From: Daldinia sp. FL1419
Lineage: Eukaryota; Ascomycota; Sordariomycetes; Xylariales; Hypoxylaceae
Direction of reading: 5' to 3'
NCBI GenBank assembly: GCA_025201765.1
Contig: MU623393.1
Location: 1 to 64,000 of the forward strand
DNA: 64,000 bases
Shown: positions 24,660 to 37,901 of the stretch, one piece after another
Position numbering within the stretch: the stretch's first letter is position 1
Layout: every line of letters starts with the position of its first letter
Notes under the pieces: model-generated
Told to the model about the DNA's origin: nothing
Seen by the model: only the letters and a program-made list of their open reading frames with translations
The model's database searches: none
Program-made: the position numbers and the translations under genes

Positions 24660-26799
24660 CTTCTTCTTCTTTTACCACTGCCCAGTGAGCTGGAGGATCC
24701 TGTCCGATGGGGCCGAGCATTGTTAGCTTCGCCTCCGTGGTCTCTAAGCCAAGAAAGGTTTAGAGAACACATGCTACTTATGTACACCTGTAATGTAGCT
24801 GCGTAGATGTCCCATTCAACAGGGATCTGACTGAGATCATGGAACGGTGAGAGCTTAGCGGGCGATACCACCTCTCACACCCAAGTATTCCCAAGCATAC
24901 CCAAGCTACTCCTCAACCCACTCCCTCTTAACGATGATTCGCATCACACACGTCCGTGCCAGTACCGGGACTAGTAACAACATGAAGTAACTCAATTCCG
25001 CAGTAGTTGGATACCTACCTATTTATCTTGTACAGTATATAATAAATAAAAACTACTGTATCACCCTGCCGTTGTATCCTGTTAAAGAGAAAGAAAGAGA
25101 GAGAGCTGGGGGGCAGCTACCTAAGGCTAAAGGTCGCTCGCTTGACTTTTTTCTCCTCCCACCATCTTTTTCGCTTTAGCATTCCAAAATATGCTGCGCA
25201 CTGCCCTCTGTTGGTGTACACGGCAGGTAATGACGGACCCAACCAAAGTGCTCCCAAGATACCGGGCTCCTCGGTGCCAACGGCGTGCCATGTAGTATCA
25301 TCGTCGTAGCATAGATCAAATAGCGGTAGCCTCCACTTTAGATTTGGTCATTGTTGTTGTTGTTGTTGTTCGATTAACTGCGTTCAAAGCCCCCAGTAGC
25401 CTATGTGAGGAAGTATTATGCATCGTAGAAAGGTACCTGCATTCATGTATACCTACATGCAGTACCTCCTATGCCCTACATGTAACTATTGTATCTGCCT
25501 AGCATTTAAGCTCAGACGCCCTAAGGGTACATACTTAGATACCTACTAACCTACCTGTTAGGTACAATACTTCTTACCTACCTCCTAGGTAGGTAGCAAA
25601 AAGTTACTTTGTACCGACTTGGTTTCCCTTGTAGGTATGTGCTCCCCCACAGTAACTCAGCTAAGTAACGGTGCTCCGTACTGTAGAACAAGTACAAGAA
25701 CAATTCTAAACGATAGTGTTCCATTAGCACCCAACCTCCCGCCCGCCCCCACCATAACAGGCGCCATTAGCAGACGTAGAAGAACATAGCAGTTCCCTCC
25801 ATGGGATGTACTCCTTGTACTGTATTTGCCTGTTCCGGAAAGTAAAACAGTCACAAGCCAGGTACCGGGCACAGTGTACATCCGCCTAAGCCCACCAAGC
25901 CCACCAAAGGCTACGCTTAAACGTTGCTGTTCGGGTAGTTTAGTTATTTAACAACCCTCCAGTCCCCCATTGATTTTCTCCATTCTAATAGTCTTCCCAT
26001 ATCATCACCAAATTTAAATTTGAGCTTTGCTCTAATCTCAACCACACACTCGCTTTACCCTTAACTCCCCTTAGGAAGTCCTCGTTGGCTCCTGTCATTC
26101 GCTTTTTCCTTTTTTTGTGTGTTTGGAGATTTGTACTCGAAGGATCCTCATCGTCAAATCGTGAACCCGACTCGTCTCTCGCTGTGTCATCGTCATCTCA
26201 AGTCATCTCGAGCTCAAACCATAAAGCCGCTGATAAAAATCACTTGACACCGCGCATCCTGTTCCGCTTGACTAGTACTCCGAGTCTCGAGAATATATTC
26301 AATCGCTTAAAACACCTGGAAGGAAACGACCAGCAAAGACCGTTATATACCAGGCTTATCAACGACGTCCCGCATCAGTCTTGTGTGTGTGCACACCCTG
26401 TGTAGATCCTACGAACCCCGAGATACCCTCAACTCCTTTAGGAGAGTTCCAAGACAACGCAGCACACTTGGTCTATGTCGTGATATAGGCGTAACTGTTA
26501 CCTCACCTTAATCCAAACGTCCAAAGAGGAGGCATATTGATATATATATATATATATATATATTTACCTCCCACCTACCGTCCGGGAAGGTCTAGTTGAC
26601 TAACACCAATCCGAAACCCATTCGCTCGCTTTTGGCACGAAGATATCTCGTGCCCCAATTCACGTATGTCCTTATTATTCTAGCCGGCTCGAGTTTCACT
26701 CTTCGAAGCAACCGGCTGGACGTAGATGCCTTGGTACTGGTACTAACATCGTGTCCTAGTTCTTTCGTTTTACTTAATTATTATAATACAGCTTTTACG

Positions 26800-29182
26800 A
26801 TGGCTGGCCCAGGTGGTGGTCCTCCGCGACGCAGGTTTGTTCCCCTTACTGGCAAACCCATCTGGTTAAGTGCTCGGTATACTGATTGCTTTATTTTATA
26901 GTCACACTAAGTCGCGCAAGGGCTGCGATAATTGGTATGCTTTGTTTGGCCTATGGTAATCCATATCAGACGGGAACTAATTAGCTCGTAGCAAACGCCG
27001 ACATATTCGATGCGATGAGAACTTCCCTCAATGGTTTGTATAATCTTTTAAAAGCAAGAAATACAGCTTGCTAACCTCTGAGTAGCCGTAACTGCACTAA
27101 ACACAAGGTCCGATGCCCGTACAACGATGTGCCTGTTCCTGATGAAAGGGCCGCGACTCCCGACAAGCCCGATCTAATGTGGACCCCTGAGATTGAGGCC
27201 GCCGTTGAGCAGTGGCAGCGAACTGGAATTTTCCCGTTCCCGAGCCTTAACATCTACCCAGAACCGGCACCTCAGTACTATTCGGTCGAAGACCTTAGGC
27301 TAATCTTCCACGTCGCTGCCATCTGCAATGAGATGAGCGCTATGGATGCCAACGGGTTTACCCTTTGGACCCGTCAAATCCCTACGTAGGCTTCCCCCTC
27401 CGGTTTCGAGATAATCACGCTGACTAGTGCCATATAGAATCATCAAAATCGGTGCTACCCATAGTTACGTTATGCATGCTCTACTCGCCTTTTCGGCTGA
27501 GCACATTGCCTTTTTGACAAACTGTCCGCATGTGGGCAGCATGGCTTACGAGCATCGTGGTGTTGCCTTCAAGGGATTACAAGAAGCCATCGGATCGTTC
27601 TCACGTGAAAATTCAGACGCCGTTCTAGCTGCCTCGCTCGTGCTCTCGTGGCAGGCGACAGATTGGTAGGCAATATAATGCATGTATCCGAAAAGCAAAG
27701 ACTAACACGGAGAAATAATAGGCGAAGCTGGACACAATTGATGCAAGGAACCTCGTCCGTAAGTACAGATCTGTCACTCGAAATAAATCATCAAACTAAT
27801 AACAGCATCTGAAGGTTATCGATGCTATGGAACCGTGGAAGCACGAGTCCCAATTTGGAGAGTTTATTGCTGAGAGCAGCACGTTCCCTACTGCACCCCC
27901 GTCCCCGACTCCGGATCACAAGCCTCACCAGCCACGGAAGGAGGATCTCGATGCATTCCAGCGCACTATCAACCAGATTACCAAGGTTGAAGCCCACTTG
28001 AAGCAAAATAAGGAAGACCCTCAATTAGCAACCCAGTTAGTATGCTTCCTTAAGGGCGCCCGCAAAGTCAGTCCAATCCAGTCGATTGAGGATCAATTTG
28101 ATCGACTCCGGCCTCTTCGCACCTGGCTTTTTTGGCTTCCTGTGATGTGTTTCAAGCAAAACGGCACGTCTCCCAGCGCCCTGGTGGTTGTTGCGCACTA
28201 TTACACTGCTGCAATTATGATGGAACGTCTCTTCCCTGAAATTGGCGCTGCGTACTTCGGTAGTCTTGCTATTGGACCAGTAGAGGAAATTGCCCGACGA
28301 CTGCTCTCGATTAATGTCTCCGGAAGCCTCGACGGAGACTCGCAAACTCCGCTTACTCTCATGGAATTCCCCATTGATACCGTTAATGAATTCCGATCTC
28401 GCATGGGTTGGATCCAACCGGTTCGCACTCCGTCGTTCCCGCAGTTTGACCCGCCCAACTTCTACATGGGCGAGAACGTAATGCAAGGTACTCCGCCTTC
28501 TACGGCCTCGTATCTGCCTTATGGGGACAATCCGGCGTTCAGCTGGAGTACCGAGGATCTTTCCGTGATGGGTCCCGAGCAGGAGTCTAACAACGCTGTC
28601 AGCCCTCTGGTCATCTCCTCGCCGTTTCCGAGCCAGCAGTACCTCAACATACCTTCGCCCTCGTACGGAGGATACAGTCCGGTGTCTTCCACTTTCGGAG
28701 AAGGCTCCATTGCATATAGCGACCACGATGAATTTGGCTCGTGGGATTCTGGGATGACGGCCTATCCGCCTCTTGGCTCTGCGGGGCCCAGCAACTTTGG
28801 TGTCGGGTTCGTCTCTCCAATCCAGACCGTGTGGATCTAAGCTCTGATGTCCCACATTGGCTCTCCGTTTTGATGTGGAAGAGGATAAAAATGATTGACC
28901 ATGCCGCTCAGGAACACCAATACCCAGCATCCAGTACCTTCGTCTTCCAACTACCTCCCGTTCGAGGTTCCAATGCAGCAGCAGGACTATGCACCTTCAC
29001 CATATCTAAAACCCGACCAGTGGCACGGAGCTTCTATGGAGTCGACTACTCCCCTTTCTCTCTCGGCACCATCGCCCAGCTTTATGACGCCTCAAATGTT
29101 CCCGCATCACCATCACCATCACCGACAGAATTCTTCGGTATCATCAGCCCCGATGCCATTTAAGAGAGAGCACGACGAGTGA
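26800..29182 (+). CDS. Zn2Cys6 (C6) transcription factor
   Basis: Exons 26800-26834, 26902-26934, 26992-27033, 27086-27385, 27438-27665, 27722-27758 and 27806 onward. Joining the first four restores a zinc cluster: C-x2-C (GCDNC), KRRHIRC, then ENFPQC, RNC and KVRC, at about residues 19-45, preceded by the basic SHTKSRKG. The body has a fungal C6-regulator core (KIGATHSYVMHALLAFSAEH, ATDWRSWTQLM). The frame closes at 28840, giving 569 residues. However 28912-29182 is open, protein-like (Ser/Pro/Gln-rich, a six-His run, ending MPFKREHDE) and follows an acceptor AG at 28911. I infer one more intron, with donor at 28831 (GTGTGG reading) or 28807 (GTTCGT), giving about 656 or 648 residues. Architecture resembles regulators often labelled sterol uptake control protein 2, but the targets are not known from sequence. 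It acts in the nucleus. Confidence 0.82.
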
Positions 29183-32100
29183 TAGACGCCATCATCACAA
29201 CCACCACACACATCACCCGAAGTCCGATCCCGCCCGATCCGAAACTAATACCTTTTTTTCGATTTTACCACAGACGCAATTGTACACCACACTCCTTTGA
29301 CTGGATTCAAAGATACACACATACACGTCTATATCGACACAATGATACCCACGGTCCTTATGTTACACGAAACGCATAATACATATTGCATAATGAACAA
29401 GCTTACGACGCTCCTTAATGATACTATCGAAGATACCCAATATAGACACTCCTTTCGCAAGATATTGCATTATATAGACCGACCATTTACACTCCTTACG
29501 ATTCACGACGATTTCTATACATCAAAAATAGAATCTCAGCCGCTCCCTTTAGAAATGCATTGTTTTAAATCAATAGGATACCCCCTACCATCACCCTCAA
29601 CCAAATTGCATAGCGACTGTTTACAACTCTTCATTCGGGAACCAAAATCTGACGACCTCACGGGCGGTCGTCATATGCATTGGGATGGCGTTATTTGTTT
29701 GTTTGTTTGTTTTTTGGTTTTTTTGGACATGATTTTTTCTGTTGGAATAGAGAAGATCACGTTGGGGTGGTTAACAGCGGATGCTGGAGAGTTAAGAGCG
29801 GCATAGTAGCAACGGAGGCCATGGAGCTGTTGCGAAAAGGGAATATTTGGAGTTAATGGTGTTCTAATTGGATTGATACCGAAGCAAAACCAGTATCAGG
29901 GGGGGAGAGATGTGCGAACTGGAAGTTCGGAAACTGGAGCATATAGTTATTGCTTGTTGCTCCATGGCTTGGAAAGCATGAGGGTTAATACTCGCAGCAA
30001 CAAGTCAACCCGTTTGGTCCGACTTGAATGCTCGCAGATGGCGACATAGTTTCGCTAACTCGCGGATAACTAATACTAATTGTAATACAAGGAAACGCGA
30101 TGCTTCTAATACCAATGTCGTTTTATCTATCTTTGCTCTTTTGGATTATGATCTTTTTTACTCTATATGACCTGTATCTGTCTGTATATCTAATGGGACT
30201 AAACTAACAGAAAAACACACGGACTCCAGCGTCCGTGGACGTCTGTGCATCGCATCGCGTACTCGGAAGCCAACCGAGCGCATTCCATAACAGTCGCAAA
30301 ATATCCCCGACATTAACCTAGTCCCTTAAAAACTCGCTTAACATCCAGCTAACCCTAGGATGCAACTTCGTCATTCGAGTCGGGACGAGCCGCGTCATGT
30401 CTCAGAAAGACAGTCTTGGGAGCATTGCTTAGGCACTCTTCTCACCCTTGAGCGGGCCGGACATCCTGCCGTATAGACAAACCAAGCCGAGCGCAACAGG
30501 GCAGTCGAGTATAGCAAGAGTATGGTAGGCCACATGCCCTTGGTAAGTGTCATTCCCGAAATATTCTCTATATGGGTTTTCTATTGCTCACAAATCTTAT
30601 TAGCATTTCTCTTTGCTGGGTTTTCAGGAGGCTGAGTAAAGACTAAACAACCGGACCCTAATTAGGCTGGACATCAGCATTATCAATTGTCATAATAAAG
30701 CTATCCTAAACTAAGCGACCAATTAGACGCGACAGTCAGGGGTCAGCCGCGTTATACGAGGTTTTGCTACGGATCCGTACAAGGCTATCTATTCTTAGAT
30801 TGTCTTTTATTTTTCGCATTACCGCCGATCAGGACAAAGGCGCATGTTCAGCTTAGCCCGGAACGCCATTCCAATTCATGCTACCTACCTAGGTGTGCTG
30901 TCTATCGTCGTCCCATAATGTCACAGCATCAACAATTGATCCTTAGATCATCAATCGTTAGGTATAAGAGGAGGGGCTATGCAGCCCTATGAGACGTTAC
31001 ACTCGAATGATTCGCCATAAGTCGCCACGCCGCTAGTTCGGTGTGGAATAGCAATTGTCGAATGCCATTTTGTTAGCCATGATTTATTGCGTCACATAGC
31101 TTATATCCTAGATCCCCGCCGTCACTGGACGGCCACGAGCTTGTGATGTCGTGTGTTTCGGCGTGGTCGTGAGGTGACGGAGCCTTAAGAAGCGGCGGAA
31201 AGGGCCCTGACTTTTCCCAAGATACTGCCGTTTCGGCGTCTGGACTTCCGGAACCGCCCACGACCTATTGCCGTGGCGGAAACGCCTCATCGGGTATAAC
31301 CGTGCGACGATATCCTTTGTGCCGACAATATCCTCGGTGCAAATGAGTTTCTCTTAGTCACCGAAGCAAGCCATTATCCGCATCATCACTCCCTAAAACA
31401 ACAAAAACAAGGACAGCAAGACTTGACGTCTATAAGCACTGTGGGGGAAGTATAGTACTTGCGCAGATACATATTACTAGACCTGGAAAAACTTTATAGG
31501 ACGTGGATGGTCTACATACCCTTACTTTGAATTTTGGACAAGATTCCCATTGGGTGGTAGCTAGTGTCTCGTTCAGTAAGTACGTTGTCGCTCATCCAAT
31601 TCGCTAAGACTTAGGGAATAGGGGAGACGTGGGATCGATCTACCCAAACAATCGAACGTGTACCTACCAGGACTACTGCTATACAACTCAGTTTTGCGAC
31701 ACTTTTCCTCCGAGCTAGTTGAATACTCGGCTCTCGAACGCTGCGCAGATGCCCAGTTAGCAAGACGGCGTACATTCTCCTTTAGACACTGTGAGCAATC
31801 ACCATCTATGGCGGTCTCTACTAGGCCTTGAAATGGCTACGATAATCCGTCCGTGCAGTAGTGTCTCTACGATCACATATCTACGCGCGCCTCTCACGTC
31901 AACCTGCTTGTGGCGATCTACAAGACGCTATGGTTCGATGATTAGCGCCCAAGATGCCCTCTGCTTCCTAGTTGAAGCCAGCCCATGTTTGCCCAGGGGT
32001 TAATCTATGATGCTATCAACAATAAAACTTTCTCCTCCCCCTTTAGATCAGGTCAAATCAACCTCGACCTCCGAGGCTAAAGCTTGTACATAGCCTATCG

Positions 32101-35100
32101 TCCAGCTTAGAGTTGTATAGCTTCTCTACCACGCCCACTCGAGTTCATACCTACCTACCGAATAAGGATATATACGACCGTCTTCACAAGGTATCAGAAG
32201 AAGACAGGAGGTACTAATGATAGTTATTAATAAGAGAAAGTAGGTACTTATCTCCATAGGTCAGCAAGTTGTAACAGCTACCCACGGCCGATGAATAACT
32301 GGTCAAGTATTATTCGCTCTAGCCGACGGTAGGTACAAGTTATCGTCGACAATTATCTACATTCTGCATGATCCATTCTTGTTACCACAGGATACTACCA
32401 ATGTGACGCCGCACCTTGCTTGCAGATGGGTAATGCATATGTGGACAAGCTAAACGACTTCTATTGCATCTTATAGAATCGATCGGCTCATTGTCGGACG
32501 CGATAAGTACTAGGGCAAAATAGGGGGCAAGAAACCCATTCCATAATCGAAATTATACTCAATTTAATCAATATTTTACCCATTTCGCCGATTTCTTTTA
32601 CACAGCAGACGAAATGTTATTGTTTCCTGTACTACAGATTTGTTTTGACGCCTGTTACTTACTCGTCCAACCCCCAACCTCCGGCGATCTTTGGTGGTGA
32701 CCAGAATCTCGTATTCGCTAGCCCCATCACGCCAACAGCCCCTGTCAATCCAAGTAGGTAGGCTCCGCTCCGAGGGACCCCCCTAAACCCTAATGGAGAA
32801 TATATGCATCGATTGGTAGGGAAATAGTCCGTTCTTGTTACATAGTACTGCAGCCACCTGTAGAAATCGAGTATAAGCTGGGACCCTGAGGGGGGGTGTA
32901 CGGCTGGCAGGGCGGATGGGGGAAGGGGAACGAATCGTTGGTCTTACTAAAAACCCTTGGAACGGAATCACTTGGTTGAATTTTCCTACATACTTAATGC
33001 CCAAGCTAAGAAGATCGTGGCCCAGGGGGCGTCTTGGCTGCTCTGAAGTCATCGAGAATTATCCGCTTTTAGTACCATGGTTGACGCCCTAGGGTCGGGG
33101 AAGAGATCAGTGATACGCTCTAGCGAAACTTCGGTACACTGGGGAATTTAAAACGTGTCTCCCCGGAAGTCGTCGACAATGTCATTTATTTTCCCCTGTT
33201 CTTTAAGGGTTTCGAAGCACTCGACTGAGACTATTACATGGTTTCAATACGGCCTTTGTTGCGTCTAGGGTATCAAGAAACCGGTTCCCCCGTCTTCGAT
33301 GCCTGTTGCTCCCTGCCGTAAAAGGTTGTATTCTAGAAGCGGTGGTAGTTCCTGCGTCAGGGCAATCCAGGTTTGTAGTAATGCAGCTAACTAATGTAGG
33401 CTTACCTAGGCCGGGCAAACATACAGATTCTATTCGTCTTCTCGCCCCTCGAAATGTCCCTACCGTCCTCTCATATACGCGCGTAACAAGTTGCTTCGAG
33501 AGAAACCACGGAACAATTCTAATAGTATAGCGGCGTACCACTATCCGTCCAGCCATCCATCCCTTTGCCCAAGTTACGGAATGGGCAGCCGAATCTTGGC
33601 CAACAGATAGTCGCCCCCGTTCAGCCCTCGCCCCAACATTTCCTGCTATACCGCGGTTGAATTCTGTCGTGTATCGTTACACAGCGTTCGGAAGCAAACA
33701 AATCTTTATGTAGACATGATGAATGCAGTGCATATGCCAAAGAAGGACGGATCTCCGGGTGTAGGTAGCACTTTGTGAGTTGGGAGCAAATACCGAAAGT
33801 CCATCACAACGTTGCTTCTTGCTAACACATGTACGACATAGGATGCCTTGTTATGTTACGAGTGAATATTATCCTCCTATCTGGGTATTTACCTTCTCAA
33901 TAACTTTAGGTAATGGATAGGATTATCTCGAAAGAAAATTAATGACGATCAACTCGGGTAGAAACACTACCGCATACCTCCGATGTGGGATGCGGTGAGC
34001 GTTCACTATAAAGTTCCTTAATCTTTGATCCAAGTAACACAAGATCATCCTCGTCGAGGCCTTATGAGGTGACAATGACAACATATATATACCTAGACAA
34101 CGTGTAACAACAATCCTATAATTCACTAAAGGAAAATCAACTATCGAATCGTAGGCCATACTCCTCCTGGGTAGTCACGCTGTTAATCAACCACGGCGAG
34201 CCAGCTCCAAGAGCAAGCTTCAAGCGCCGAAGTCGGAACGAAGAAAACAGTATACTGGAGAAAACACAGATGAAAGAAAAGAAGAATGGGACTGGATCAA
34301 CCGATGAATTGATAGTAAGGCGAAATAGTCTCAAAGAATAAGACGTCAAAAAAGCTCAGACCTATCAGCATCCTGTCGCACTTATAGCACACAAATCAGC
34401 CCCAACTCAGCTCAACCCTTCTAGTGCCTTACCAGGTTCGAAATAAGTCCTATCAAAATTTTCTCGTGGAATCAATTCCGGCATTTCCTCCGGCCGCCGC
34501 CACGAGAGCCAACGGTATGGCTTACTAGCGGCGTTGTAAAACGGCTACCTAGAATAGATGCGGGTTGTTGGTAAGGACTTAGAAGATAAGATAGGTTTTT
34601 CATAATCGGGGACTATATAGATTGAAGGTATGATTTTGTTTTAAACGCTTCAGCCGGATTTCCGTATTATCATACAGTCGGATCGTCTGTCTTGTCAGGC
34701 CTGGCTGAGGAAAGGTAATAGTGAGTATTCGAAAATATGATCTTATAGGTAGATCCCGTCACGAGGCGGACCAAGAGGTGAGGAAATAACATCGTTGTTC
34801 CGCAAGGAACACTACCTACCTATCTACAACGGCTATGAAGCGTACCACATACAGAGCAAGTCTTTACTACACCTATATTATTATACCTGATATAAGATTG
34901 ATATATACCTACCTACTAAATATCCCCGCAAGATAGAAGAGATTACTCTATATGTAAAGCTTCGTGGTTTCAAGCCTAGGTACCTATCTAGTTAGAATTC
35001 CTCGCGGAACAGCAAAGGTACTCCCACGCTTCTTGATCCGCCTTGTAGTAAGCCTGACTTATGCACGTAGTATTGTATTTTTTATGTTTTGTAAATCGTC

Positions 35101-36489
35101 CCATTCCCAACAATAGTTGTCCGGAGCACCCCTTTTGGAGAAGTATGCAGTTGGCCAACACATTCCAGCCAGAAAATTTCGGATTCCCAGACTTCTTAGC
35201 CTCGTCAATGGGCCACTATAGAAAGTTGTTTTCGTTAGTCTTAAACGGTCCACAGTAATCCAGCCGTTGGTTTATATCCCATTCTGCCATGCCAATAAAC
35301 CTTTGCGCGTAGAAGCGCGTTAGTACACCAAGAAAGAAAAAAGCCGCAATCAGTCGCAGTAGCTTCCATATGAAGTGCAAACACGTCCTATCACGAAGCT
35401 TTTCGCCGTGGAAAACATTTCTAATGTAGATCGCATCAAACGCCGCACTGAGTATATACGCTCTGCGGCGTTATATACATGTATTTTATGAGTTCTCGAA
35501 GTTAGACCTGGTGCTGGGCTGTTTCGTAAGGGACTTGTGGTGACCATTGCTACCTATCTTATCTAGTAGGATTAAAAATAAATTGCCAAGTTCCCCAGTA
35601 AGAAGGTTGGACAGGAATTCAGTATAGAAGGCTGGGCTTTGACCAAGGATTGTAGATCGGGAAGCGTATAGGAAGGCCGACCTAATGGTTAATAAAGTAT
35701 TGATCCGATGAATGGGTTATAAGCGAGATTCGTACCTCTATATCATCCTCTATTCGGTGGTCGACGTCACATTTGAGCTGGCTGATAAATCAGTGGTACT
35801 GGCCAACAAAGGCTTAAAGGTAAAAAAGAGGAAACGTAATCCTATTTTACATGCGACTATGGCTAGACATGGGTAAATTGCAGACAGTATATTTAAAATG
35901 TGTGTGTGTGTGTATAAGCTCAAGAGCCCCTTTAGTATCTCTAGTGTTCCGGCAAACGGCCATAGTCGACAGAAGCCAGTCGCTGGGCTTGGAACTAATG
36001 ACGGGGGGAAGCTATAAACGGCGGGACTCGAAGACGATTCTAATAGAGAATGGAATACTGAGAATAATATAATACTTGGAAAAAAATAATAAAGTATGTT
36101 ATATAGGTACCTATATACTCGCCCAAAGTGATGATATTATCATTCATGACCGCCTAGACCAGAAGGTAGAAACGACAAATGAAGACATTAGAAACTCTTG
36201 CACTTCTGGGGGTTTTAATTGTGCTACCTACAACCTCCGCCCATCGCTACCGCTGTAGTTTATAGTATACCTATGATTGGGCATTTTTGATCCGTATCAA
36301 GAGCTTTCCAACAAACGATTGTGTAATATACGTAGGAACCTGATCCTCAAATATCCAAGGAAAACAATCCGTATAGGTAACCTAAGGTGGAATCATCATA
36401 TAAGCCAAATATACCCTTTATCCTAGGCTCCTTAACTAGAATCCTAACACTAGCATGAGAGGTAGTCAAATTATTTTACTAGCCCGTCA
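29183..36489. other. Second gene-poor stretch
   Basis: No intact gene was recognised over about 7.3 kb. A 169-codon frame at 29297-29806 just downstream of the transcription factor has no family features and is probably 3' UTR sequence. Other frames (for example 33203-33556 on the minus strand, overlapped by an open frame on the plus strand) look like chance. A G-rich stretch lies at 32885-32940, and a TG repeat at 35899-35912. Composition is ordinary. Confidence 0.5.
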
Positions 36490-36720
36490 TCAACCAAAAG
36501 CAATGTTACTCTCTTCCCTCCTCCTCCTAATCCGGACCTTCTTGTTTGGTATCAGGAACGTAGGCCCGAGCCAATGAGTCTCTGGACGTTCCTCTTGCAT
36601 CTCAAAGTCATAGTGAGCAATGATGTATGCCATCATTAGCTTCATCAGGACAGATGCTATGAAGCATCCTGGGCATGCGTGATTCCCGTATCCAAACAAT
36701 GTGTATTCGGGACATAGGTG
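36490..36720 (-). pseudogene. Cytochrome P450 C-terminal relic
   Basis: Read on the minus strand from 36720, the frame gives HLCPEYTLFGYGNHACPGCF followed by a helix (IASVLMKLMMAYIIAHYDFEM) and a tail containing PTFLIPNKKVRIRRRRE. FGYGNHACPG matches the heme-binding loop FxxGxxxCxG of cytochrome P450, with the cysteine that ligates heme, and the rest matches helix L and the C-terminal strand of fungal P450s. The residue after CPG is Cys, where most fungal relatives have Arg. Upstream the same frame meets a stop about 30 bases further on (near 36750) and I cannot find ExxR or the I-helix, so this is the last piece of a broken gene. It may be a decayed metabolite-pathway gene within the gene-poor segment. 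Confidence 0.75.
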
Positions 36721-37901
36721 GCTACGGTTATAATCGGACTGATAGATCGACTATGCGCCTCCAGATATTTCCAAATGCGAAATTACGGGCAGCAGATAGG
36801 AAGATTGGCAATACGCGCCTACTTTCCCTTATCGGCGATCGCGAGACGAAGTCACTGTATTGACGGCATAGATCGCTAAGTATACCCCTAAATATACCCC
36901 TAAAAAGCCACGAAACTATTTGACCCTATAGAGAAGGACCTGGTTCATACCGATGTCTTATATTGCATGAAAGAACCGCATCGTCTCCATCTCCGGGCGT
37001 GGAAGTAGGGTTTGCCGTAAGAGTATGGGGAGCTGTATGCCGTGTGGCATTGGTCACGCAGACATCATACCTATCATACTACTAAAATGAGTGTACTGAC
37101 ATAGCGCGACATACTCGGATCTAGTTGCGCGACTCGCTTGTGGTAACCCTTGGTTAAATTGGTTTATACGACAGTACGGGTTCCTAAGACAACACGGGAC
37201 ACATCTTCATGATGGGTAAGTACACGCTTAATGTGCAAAAGTATGGCCCCCTTAAGGCCGCTGGATAACCACCACGTTTATATCAACGAGCGAAGATTCT
37301 CCCCAGCATCACGAAAATCACGTTCCTACACCGAGCATAAGTTCAAACAAGCAATTCTAAACGAAGTAATCGGCACCAGGTAAACACCCGCCTCATTACT
37401 AAAAACTGCGCGTCCGAGATAAAAGCACCTAGTAATCTCAACCCATGCCTTTTTCCTTTCCCCCTGCCGAGTCCTAAATGCAATCGACCGATCCTTTTGT
37501 TATACATCTTATGACTTCCCCGAGAGTCCCCGAAAATCAATCGTAGAGAATGAAATTGCCTCCCAGATACAAATCAAATGATAATAGGGCCGCCCAAAAC
37601 TCCCCCGTCCGGGGGAATTTAGAGGCAACCCGTGATTACCCTATCCTTATGCTTATCCGTAACCCCGAGACGCCCGGCCATATCCTTGTGTATGACTATA
37701 AAACTCGTACCCTGTAATCTGTAACCGATAGCAAGATCCCTTCCGTCAGTAGATCTCCAGGACGTGACTCGACGGGCTTCCGGACGGACTGCGGGGGCAT
37801 CGGCCGGTCCGGACTGATCCACTCTTATCCGCTTCGGAGAACCCTTTTCCTTAGGACCCGTCCCAGACAATCTTCCGCACTTAAAAAAGAAAAAGCCCTC
37901 C
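36721..37901. other. Intergenic, no recognisable gene
   Basis: Upstream side of the P450 relic. Scattered minus-strand pieces could be further P450 remains (a fragment reading LPRPEMETMRFFHA near 36965-37010 is suggestive at best), but no continuous frame exists. Confidence 0.4.

Larger units (their letters stand above)
14577..26799. other. Gene desert, about 12 kb
   Basis: I recognise no gene here. Base composition is ordinary, unlike the RIP-like block, but stops are frequent in all frames and the longest frames (for example 17305-17700 and 21984-22346) have no family features. Landmarks are a 14-bp tandem triplet at 18571-18612, a pyrimidine-rich tract near 19200-19285, a run of 28 T at 24632-24659, a TA repeat near 26541-26562, and many ACCTAGGT/TAGG motifs (for example 19551, 21503, 25560-25600). 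It may be old decayed repeat sequence, long non-coding transcription units, or diverged genes that I cannot detect by eye. The last kilobase should include the promoter and leader of the transcription factor at 26800. Confidence 0.55.

Noticed and set aside
24461..24871. Minus-strand frame with a long Lys run
   Set aside because: The lysines are translation of the poly-A side of the 28-T tract; the rest is featureless.
26085..26405. 106-codon frame upstream of the transcription factor
   Set aside because: No family features; likely part of the promoter or leader.
29297..29806. 169-codon plus-strand frame after the transcription factor
   Set aside because: No family motif, irregular composition, and the position suits a 3' UTR.
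33203..33556. Overlapping open frames on both strands
   Set aside because: Neither product resembles a known protein and both are Arg-rich shadows of a stop-poor stretch.
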